Assembly: GCA_009763385.1 (NCBI GenBank)
Contig: CM019825.1
Coordinates: 3,100,001-3,164,000, forward strand
Reading direction: 5' to 3'
DNA: 64,000 nucleotides
DNA from: Coix lacryma-jobi var. lacryma-jobi
Lineage: Eukaryota > Streptophyta > Magnoliopsida > Poales > Poaceae
The notes beneath the pieces are model-generated. The model worked only from the letters and a program-made list of their open reading frames with translations, was not told the DNA's origin and ran no database searches. Below are positions 56,776 through 64,000 of the stretch, in pieces. How positions within the stretch are numbered: the first letter of the stretch is position 1; each line of letters opens with the position of its first letter. The translations under genes were made by a program, and so were the position numbers.

Positions 56776-59700
56776 CACCCTAGTGTCAAGCACTGCAGTA
56801 GGAACTTCATTAGCTACTAAAGGAGCATAAGCAATGCATTGCATCATTGCATGTGCATATGAGTGCTTGTTGCCTTTTGTTTATTTATTTGGCTTTCTTT
56901 ATGTAGAGGACTTAAAAATGGTTTTCAGAAAAAGTGTCTTATATGAAGGTGGTAGAGAAAAATGTTTTGAGCAACTTTTATGTTGGGTCAAAACCTAGTT
57001 TGGAGTTTTTGAAACTGTTTTTGAGTGGTCAAAGTTTGAAAGAATTTGGAAAAGAAAAAGGAAAACGTTTTTTTTCCGGTGCCACCCCTTTCGGCCCATC
57101 TGGCCTTTCGGCCCAGCTCGCGTGCGCCGGCCCGCTCCAACTCGCCCGCGTGCCGCGCGCGCCGCGCGCTGTCGCCGCTGACACGCCGCGCCGTACGCCG
57201 GCCGCGACCGCCACGTGGCCGCCGTATCCTGCCGAGGATCCTCGCCGGCCACTCCTCGCTCGATCCTCTCTCACCCGAGCACGCAAGCTATCTCCCCCGG
57301 CCACTCTCCGCTCGCCTCACCTGCAGCGCCGCTCGCCGTGCACGGCATCGCCCGCGCTACCTCGCCGACCGCGCCGCCGTGGCCCCGCCACGACCACCGG
57401 CCGGTCAAGCCGATCAAACCCCGAGCGCACCACACTCCCCTCTCCCACTTCCATTCCAGCTCGCCCGCTCTCACTCTCGCTCTCTCCCTCACTTTCCCTC
57501 GAACACGCCGAACACCTCCCCGCTTGCCGCGACCATCGCCGCAAAAGCCCCGCCGTGTTCCGGCCTCACCGGAGCACCACCACCCGATTCGTCTCGCACA
57601 CCACTCCGTATACACCTCGGACACCCGGTGCTCCCGCTTGCACCACCTCTCGAGCCCCACCGACGCCAGAGATCGGAGAGCGCCGCCGCGGACGCCATCA
57701 CCACCGCTGAGCCCGCGACGCTGTTCCTCCCCGACCCGAGCACCACTGCCCCTCTTCTTCATCCTCGACCTTCACCGAGTCAAGGCAAGGTAAGAACACC
57801 GACGAGCTTCAACGCTTCTGCTCCCTATCCCCTCTTCTCCCCGGCCGAGCGCCATGGGTGCCGCCGCAGACCTCGCTCGTGGCCCGGCTCCTCTGCAGCC
57901 ACCCGAGCCAAACCAACCCCGTAGCTTTGCTCCTTAGGGTTCACTCGAGCTTTTGCCTCCCCCATTTCACCGGCGACCGCCGGAGACGGTGTAGTCGCAC
58001 GTCACCGCCGCCTCCGTGCGCTGCCGCTCGCCGCCGGCACACTCCGGCCATCCGCTAGCCAAACCACCTACACCGCTCGATGCGCCTCGTCGCGGTGAGT
58101 TCACAAGCCTAGCTTCCCCGCCGGCGACCTCACCGACGGCGAGGAATCGACGGTCAAACCTCTCCCTGTTCCGTCTCGCCCGAGCCCTCGAGCCAGGCCT
58201 CACCCTCGAGCCAGGCCTCGGACGGGCGTGTATGTTTCCGTCTCGCCCGAGCCCTCGAGCCAGGCCTCAGCCTCGAGCCAGGTCTCGGACGGGCGTGTGT
58301 GTTTCCGCCTCGCCCGAGCCCTCGAGCCAGGCCTCGGACGGGCTAATGTTTTCCGTCTCGCCCGAGCCCTCGAGCCAGGCCTCGGCCTCGAGCGAAACCT
58401 CGGGTGCGGTCTCGTTCGAGCCAGGCCTCGGCCGATCACCTACCGCCGTGCGCTCGAGCCAGGGTGGGTTTCCGTTGACCCACGGGCCCCGCGCGTCAGC
58501 CACTCGCTGGTCCATGGACCGGGTGCACGTAGCCAGCCGGGAGAAGTTCAAATGTTTTTCTTTTAGTTTTAATTTCCAGAGATGCTTGTTATTTTTGTAC
58601 AGCATGATTTATAAGTCCAAATGGAGTACTTTCAGTTTATGTTGGCTTGTTTTATGAGTAGATCTTCATGGAAAAATATGAATGTATTTTTGATAACAGT
58701 TTATTTTACTGTTTTCATTTATTTCAGTGCACATGCTTTTGTTGGGATAAATGGAGTTAAGTGTTTTCTGATGAGTTATTCAGGGAAAATTTGTATAGGT
58801 TCCTTGTATGTTTGGTGCCTGTGAAAGTTATATGAAGTACTGTTCTTATGAAAAGAGTTCCTGTTATGGTTAAAAGTTCCTTTTGCTGATTCTTAGAAAA
58901 AAGTGTTTAGTGTGTTTTATAGGTTGAAATAAAATATGGGAAATTTTGTGCAGTCTCTGTATGCCATGAAAGTCTAAGAAAAATATAAACCTGATCTGTT
59001 TTGTGGAAAAAGTTGTAGTTGTTTTACAACTGTGCTTGTCCGTGTTTATCTTTGGAAATTCCTGTAAGAAATAATACAATGTTTCTGTTCATGGAACTTT
59101 CTTGATAAGCATAAAAGGTGAAGTAGAATCTGGAAAAAATATGAAATAGAGTTGTGCACCCTTTTACAATAGGGTTGTAGTTCAAAGCATCTTTTTGGGC
59201 ATTTGCTTGTCATTTTTGTATCTGCAGTTCTATAGTTTATTTTTGGCTGAAACTTGTTCAGTAGAGTCTAGCAAGTGTTGTTTACTTTCTGGAATTTTGT
59301 GGATTTTTTCTGAGTCCAGAAGGATGCACTTGTAGTTCAATCGGAGTTTCTTTGGTTTAAATTAAATAAGAAAAAGAGTGAATAACCAGATTTTGTTTTA
59401 CGAAATAATTAAGTAATTACCTCAATGTCAAAAGTGGTTCAACAAGTTGACTTTGTTGGTTTGCAAGAATTATTCTTTTCAATGTCACCTTCATCTTGCA
59501 CCACATTTATTTAAATATATATTCATCGCACGCAATAGGATCGACCCCGTCGGAGCCCCACCAAGAGCAGGAGCTAAACGCCGAGCCGGAGATCCAGGAG
59601 CTGCAGCAGCCAGAGGAAGTCGACCCCGTCCACGACCCTAACTTAACCTGAGTGTCCCTCTCACGAGGCAGCAGTCTTCACTCAGGCAAGCCCCGGAGCA

Positions 59701-61194
59701 TATTAGGCTCCTATCTTTTGCAATTAAGTTTACTTGAGTCCTTTTATATTGTGATGCATTAGGTCTAGGAGTTGAAATGAATCCTACTTGCTGCATTACC
59801 ATTCCTTGGTTATTGATTAATCTACCTTGTATCCTGTTGTTTAGTTACAATGTAGAATTGCTTAGCCTGCTTAATAAAATGGTAGTTTAGGATGTTTCAA
59901 GTACTACCCGAAATGGGTATTTACCGGATCACGGTTGGCTATATTTGCTATCGTGGAAAAGAACCTGAGTAGTAATGAAATACGGTCGATGAGATGGCAG
60001 GGCACAAGTTCAGAAACTTGGGGCAGTCCATCCGTTGGATCGTGTAGGTTTGTATCGATGTTGGCCCTCGTTCATTTTTGAACGCGCCCTTTTTACTTAG
60101 GGACATGTCGGTGCTGTAATCATCGACCCCAAAGCCGGTTAGAAGCTGTTCGGGCCGGTTTCAACCCGTGTCGTGCTCTCTAGTACGGAAGTTGCGATCT
60201 GCCGCGTGAGGCCATCGCCAGACTCTGATTGGGCGGTCCGTGCTTGAACCGCGACGATTACCACCACGAACAAGCGTCGAGCGGTTGCCCAATGCATGGA
60301 CCCGACGGGGAAGTGTGGGCTGGTATTAAAGGTCTTTCATCAGCTGATTTGGAATTCGATTCGAGTCGCCGTCTCCCCGGTTTAGTGGGAAACTATGGCG
60401 AGCTTCACCACGATAACACTCCATGTAATGATTTAAGTTCAACTAAAATGTGGATAAGTCAACTGGATATGGTTATATTATTGATTGGTAGATTCAAGTG
60501 AGTGCTCTAGTACGGTGAAAAACCTAAAATTAAGGAGTAGGTCTAAAAAAATGGCAGCTCATCTTTATCACTAATTACTTCCTATCTGAACTTGAGCTTC
60601 TCGCAACTAAAAGATCCCAGCTCCACCCAAAAAGGCCTTGCATACCCTTGGTGTCTTTATTTTCAGTTGGACGGGTAAGTCTAGCTGAGTACATTCCCGT
60701 ACTCAGGGTTTATCCCGTTTGTTGCAGATGGCCCGGTCTACTTTGGCTATTGTAAGCACTGCCTCTACCCGGTGGAAGGTGATGAGGAGTAGGCCCAGGG
60801 CAGGGTCGTCCAGAAGCTTCCCCCTTTTCTTTTGCTGGACCAAGACTACTAGTGGCACATTATCTTAAGGGAGGAGTGAGTTGTGTCGAGTGGATTTATC
60901 AAAACAATGAAGTTTTATTGGACCACATGTGTGGTGGTCGTTTTCAAACTATTTCAGCTCCGCACTTTTAAACTCGGTATTGTAATAACCTCATTTTAAA
61001 TTCGGTTTCGTTTTCCGTTATGATGTATCTTTACGAATGTAATCCTTGAATGATGCGATCCTGTTTGATGTATGGTGTTAGAAATCCTTCGAGATTTCCG
61101 GACTACCGGGTTGTATGGGTTCAAGTATCAGTCGAAGTCAGACGGATTTGGCTAAGATAATACTTGAGCTCTTATAATCAGGACGGTTCCGCCA
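56771..61194 (+). repeat. Chromovirus 3' LTR
   Basis: Collinear with 45817-50243. It contains the second copy of the minisatellite (about 58170-58440) and of the spliced ORF. The 3' copy of exon 2 (from 59539) has two one-base length changes in A runs that break its frame, while exon 3 (60728-60792) is intact with one Gln-to-Pro change. Confidence 0.9.
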
Positions 61195-62434
61195 CACAAC
61201 CGGCCCAGCTCCCGCGCGGCCGCTCAACCATGCGCCCGCGCCCGCCGTTCGCCTCTGCCCCACACGTCAGCCGCTCCCCGCCCCGCCGCCTGCCAGCCGG
61301 CCCGCCCGTCAGCGACCGACGGCCCTTCCCCTACCTCCCGTCGCCCGCAGTACGCTGTCGCCGCCTGCTCCCACCCCGTAACCGCCGCAGTTAAGGCCAC
61401 TATGCCGTCGCGGTGGCTCGGTGGAGCACCCGCACCTACTCGCCGCCCCTCCCTCGACCCTATAAAAGCCGGGGCAGAGCCCCCTCGTCCTCCCCTCGCT
61501 CTCGCCGCTCTCGCCTTTCCCCCACCGCCGCTCCAGAGCTCGTCGACTCCCCTAGCCCCCACCCGAGCCCCCTCGGGTAACGTCGCGGCCACCCGAAAGC
61601 CTCCTGTGCCCTCCCCTCGCTATATCGCGCGTACACGAGCTCGCCCGAGCGTTTCCCCCCTTGCAGATCCCCCCCCCCCCGCCGTCAAACTCCGCAAGGT
61701 AAGCCTCCCCACCGAAGCCGAGCCTACCATCGCACTCGTCGTCGTCTCCGCTTCGGTCTGGTGTAGTCCGTAGCGCCAGCCGAGGTTGGGAGCGCCGGGA
61801 CGGCGAGCTCCCGAGCATTTCCATGGCGCGCCGCTGTGTTTCCGGTGGCGGCGCCGCCGTCCCCGCCGCCGCTCGCTCCGCTCAGCTCACCTGCGCCGTC
61901 CATCTGGTCACAGACGGCCAGGATTAGAAGCGCCTCCCCGATGGGGTATGCACCGGTCGCGTGGACCGGTGGAGACCAGCAGCCGCGCGCGGCCCACCGC
62001 CAGCTGGTGGACCCGCCCAGTCGCAACGCGCCGCGTGGCGCCGTGTCGGCGCCAGCGCAGCAGCCGCTGCCAGTTTTGCAAAAAGGCCCCTGCGTTTTAT
62101 GGAAATCAACCCGCAGTCCACCTTAGTTCAAAAGAGTTTCTTTTAGGTCCTGTTTTCTTATGTTTTAGCCCCTGAACTTCCCGGTTTTAGAACCCACCGT
62201 CCAGGACCCTGTTTTTCACGTGCTAGCCCCTGCCGTCTATAGTTAATTGCGTTTAGGCCCTCGGTTTTCGCAAGTTAGCCCCCAGAAAAAGGTTTTTATT
62301 TACAAAAGAGTCCCTCAAACTTGTTTTCTTTATAACTTTCTCGTTTTTAGTCCGATTAGAGTGATCTTTATGTTCATGTGATCGTATCGACGAGTAGAAT
62401 AGTTTTATATATGTTTCTCTACTTGTTTTTGATG
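61195..62434 (+). repeat. LTR-3, right piece (runs into CACTA-3)
   Basis: It continues the GC-rich part of LTR-3 after the chromovirus. Open frames in the GC-rich part have no recognisable product. The LTR end is not reached because CACTA-3 starts at 62435. Confidence 0.6.
61461..61468 (+). promoter_or_regulatory. TATA box of LTR-3
   Basis: CCCTCGACCCTATAAAAGCC precedes a pyrimidine-rich stretch with CTCTCGCC repeats, a typical plant core promoter. The chromovirus now separates it from the first 400 bp of its LTR. Confidence 0.65.
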
Positions 62435-62850
62435 CACTACTAGGGATGTGATCATCAATGACGTAGTTCTTTCGTCATTGTAGATAAGCAAACCGTCACC
62501 AAGTTTAATTTGTGACGTTTTTGTGACGAAAACTATATCGTCATTGGGGTCGCGTCACATTTGTTCTGTTGTGACGAAATGTTAATTTTTGTCACAGATG
62601 TGCTTCCGTGTTGTGACGAAATTGATGTGGTCACGGATGTGATACCATTCTGTGACGATCAGGTTTGGTCAAGGATGGGTCCAGGTCTTCGTCATAATCC
62701 ACCGTCTGACCTCGCGTCGTAACGACGTCGTTAACGACATTTGTAACCTATGACGGCCCATTTTGGTCACAGATTGAACTCTATTTTTGTCATAATGGTC
62801 CGTTTGGAAGCCCCGACGACGCTTGCCACGTAGGATGCTGACATGGCTGA

Positions 62851-62930
62851 TGACGTCATCGATGACGTGTCACGTGACGTGGCGATGACGTCATCGATGA
62901 TGTGTCACACGATGTGGCGATGACGTCATA
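62851..62930. repeat. 35-bp repeat of TGACGTCA palindromes
   Basis: TGACGTCA occurs at 62851, 62886 and 62921, exactly 35 bp apart, with a GTCACGTGAC palindrome (G-box core) at 62869-62878. Part of the CACTA-3 subterminal region. Confidence 0.85.
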
Positions 62931-62992
62931 GCTAGCCCGGCTGCTGCCTTTGTTGCCACGTGGCTTGGTTTGATTGGTTCTTATTTCGTCAT

Positions 62993-63215
62993 AGATTGCG
63001 GTTTGAAATCGTCAGTGAAGATGAAAGAGTTTGGTCACAGATGGCTACTTGAAATCGTCACTGAAGATGACACAGTTTTGGTCACATATTGTGATTTGTA
63101 ATCGTCACTGAAGATGACACAGTTTTGGTCACATATTATGATTTGTAATCGTCACTGAAGATGACACATTTTTGGTCACATATTGCGATTTGTAATCGTC
63201 ACTGAAGACGCCATC
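62993..63215. repeat. CACTA-3 tandem subterminal repeat, about 56 bp
   Basis: Four to five units contain AATCGTCACTGAAGATGACA and TTTTGGTCACATATTG, with few changes between them. Confidence 0.85.
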
Positions 63216-63324
63216 ATTTTCGTCAGAGAAAATGCAGATAATAATTTAATTGCAATTTGGAAATGATACTAGAAAGACCAAACAATTCCATACTTAATAA
63301 AACAAATTCCAACGAGCATACAGC

Positions 63325-63764
63325 TCAGTTCACATCAACACCAACATTACAGCATATAATTAAAAGTTGCCAACCAATATTATAGCATTTAATGTATATG
63401 TTGCCAACCACAAGCAACTTAAGTTTGACTTCCCAAAATGAAACAACCAAACACAGGAGATTACCATGCAAGGATAACAGCTTCTTGATCAGCGCATTGG
63501 TCTCCTCCATCTCCTTGCTGTTCTTCTCGGTCAGCATCTTGTACTCCTGCATCTCTTTTTTGTCCTCGTCAGCTTTTCTTTAGCTTCTTCACTTTTCTTC
63601 TTGAGCTCATCGAGTTCACCTTGAACCGCAGCCGCCGCTTCAGCTGCAAGTTGTTCCCGAAGCTCGCTTTCATGTGACTTGGAGGATGTCGGTGTTTTCA
63701 TGCCAACACTCTTCAGGAAATGATTTGAGCTGGTCTTGGAGAGCACCTTGGACACGAGCTCCAC
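63325..63764 (-). pseudogene. CACTA-3 protein C-terminus (coiled coil)
   Basis: Two overlapping minus-strand frames give one coiled-coil tail: ELREQLAAEAAAAVQGELDE then KKSEEAKEK in the first, EMQEYKMLTEKNSKEME then TNALIKKLLSLHG in the second. A one- or two-base change near 63565 separates them. Tails like this close the Transposase_24-type proteins of grass CACTA elements. The rest of the gene lies to the right; splice sites near 63770-63840 are likely but not resolved. Confidence 0.55.
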
Positions 63765-64000
63765 ACTTGATGGTTCCGTCCCATCTTCATCAACAGGTTC
63801 ATCCTCAAAGCTTCCATATCAAGCTAAAATATCATGGACAGAAAATAATTACATGTTCATGCTACTTACGAACAACAAGATGAGAGTTGTTAATTATTGC
63901 AATAATTTGAGGAAGACATGTCACATAAGATGAACATAGCAAGCAAGGAACTTACAAGTGCTTCTCTTGCAGCTTGACTGAGGCCACGTTTGGAGCTGGT
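63765..64000. other. Upstream part of the CACTA-3 gene, incomplete
   Basis: Mixed intron-like AT-rich sequence and short open stretches on the minus strand. Too little is present to define exons. Confidence 0.35.

Larger units (their letters stand above)
45817..61194 (+). mobile_element. Tekay/Del-type chromovirus (Ty3/gypsy) with an extra ORF
   Basis: Two long LTRs (45817-50243 and 56771-61194) start TGTGACACCCTAGTG. A primer-binding site matching tRNA-Met follows the first and a polypurine tract precedes the second. Between them lie an extra ORF, gag, protease, RT, RNase H, integrase and a chromodomain. If the LTR ends at GCCA the flanks are CGCAA (45812-45816) and CACAA (61195-61199), a near-perfect 5-bp duplication; if it ends two bases later (CCACA) the match is lost. 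The LTRs are very similar, so insertion is recent. It sits inside LTR-3. Confidence 0.88.
62435..64000. mobile_element. CACTA-3, left end only
   Basis: It starts CACTACTAGGGATGTG after ATG (62432-62434, possible target duplication). Subterminal repeats built on GTGACGA, TTGGTCACA and AATCGTCACTGAAGATGA follow, then a minus-strand coding tail. The element continues beyond the window. Confidence 0.7.

Noticed and set aside
61164..62175. Several open frames right of the chromovirus as a host gene 5' exon
   Set aside because: The TATA box and GC-rich start look gene-like, but the sequence continues LTR-3 across the chromovirus insertion.
1..64000. tRNA, rRNA, CRISPR or bacterial-type operon features
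   Set aside because: None is seen. The direct repeats present are subterminal transposon motifs or minisatellites without the regular spacer pattern of CRISPR.

Overview
This window is plant DNA, almost certainly from a grass (Poaceae, probably a panicoid). The evidence is the kind of mobile DNA it holds: CACTA transposons with Transposase_24, TNP2 and Ulp1-type proteins, a Tat-clade Ty3/gypsy element with an antisense 'putative gypsy type transposon' gene, Tekay/Del-type chromovirus LTRs of about 4 kb, and GGGACTAAA-type subterminal palindromes. The species cannot be named from sequence alone. I see no ordinary host gene, rRNA, tRNA or CRISPR array. Nearly all of the 64 kb is a nest of mobile elements.

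Layout. A 971-bp CACTA-like element (301-1271, target duplication AAA) is followed by the partial CACTA-1 (from about 1751), whose minus-strand gene encodes a Transposase_24 region and a Ulp1/C48 protease. A Tat retrotransposon begins at 7741. Its 5' LTR is split by a 17.4-kb CACTA-2 (7921-25290, target duplication TTA) carrying a leftward TNP1/Transposase_24 gene, an unidentified three-exon gene, a decayed rightward TNP2 gene and a solo LTR ('LTR-C'). The Tat leader holds another solo LTR ('LTR-B', 26967-31309, target duplication GACAT). The Tat gag-pol then runs rightward to 37680, an antisense gene runs leftward (42474-38301), and the 3' LTR (43856-45415) is cut off by 'LTR-3'. LTR-3 is split by a Tekay-type chromovirus (45817-61194, LTRs of about 4.43 kb), resumes at 61195 and is interrupted by CACTA-3 at 62435, which runs out of the window.

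Two features stand out. First, the chromovirus has an extra ORF before gag (50976-51962). The first 14 residues of its product copy the histone H3 tail except at two positions, with the K4 and K9 equivalents kept. The same element encodes a chromodomain, the module that reads methylated H3K9 in chromoviruses. Second, the LTRs of the chromovirus, LTR-B and (decayed) LTR-C share a short coding sequence with the same predicted structure: an acidic exon, a GC-AG intron of about 1.0-1.1 kb, and a terminal exon with a C-x-x-C motif and a stop. Between two of them most shared codons of the last exon differ only synonymously, which points to selection on a protein encoded inside the LTR. Two position-conserved hairpins accompany it.

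Most coding regions are frameshifted. In the chromovirus many breaks, and many differences between its two LTRs, are one-base changes in homopolymers, so some may be sequencing errors and the element may be young. Gene calls marked pseudogene describe the sequence as given.
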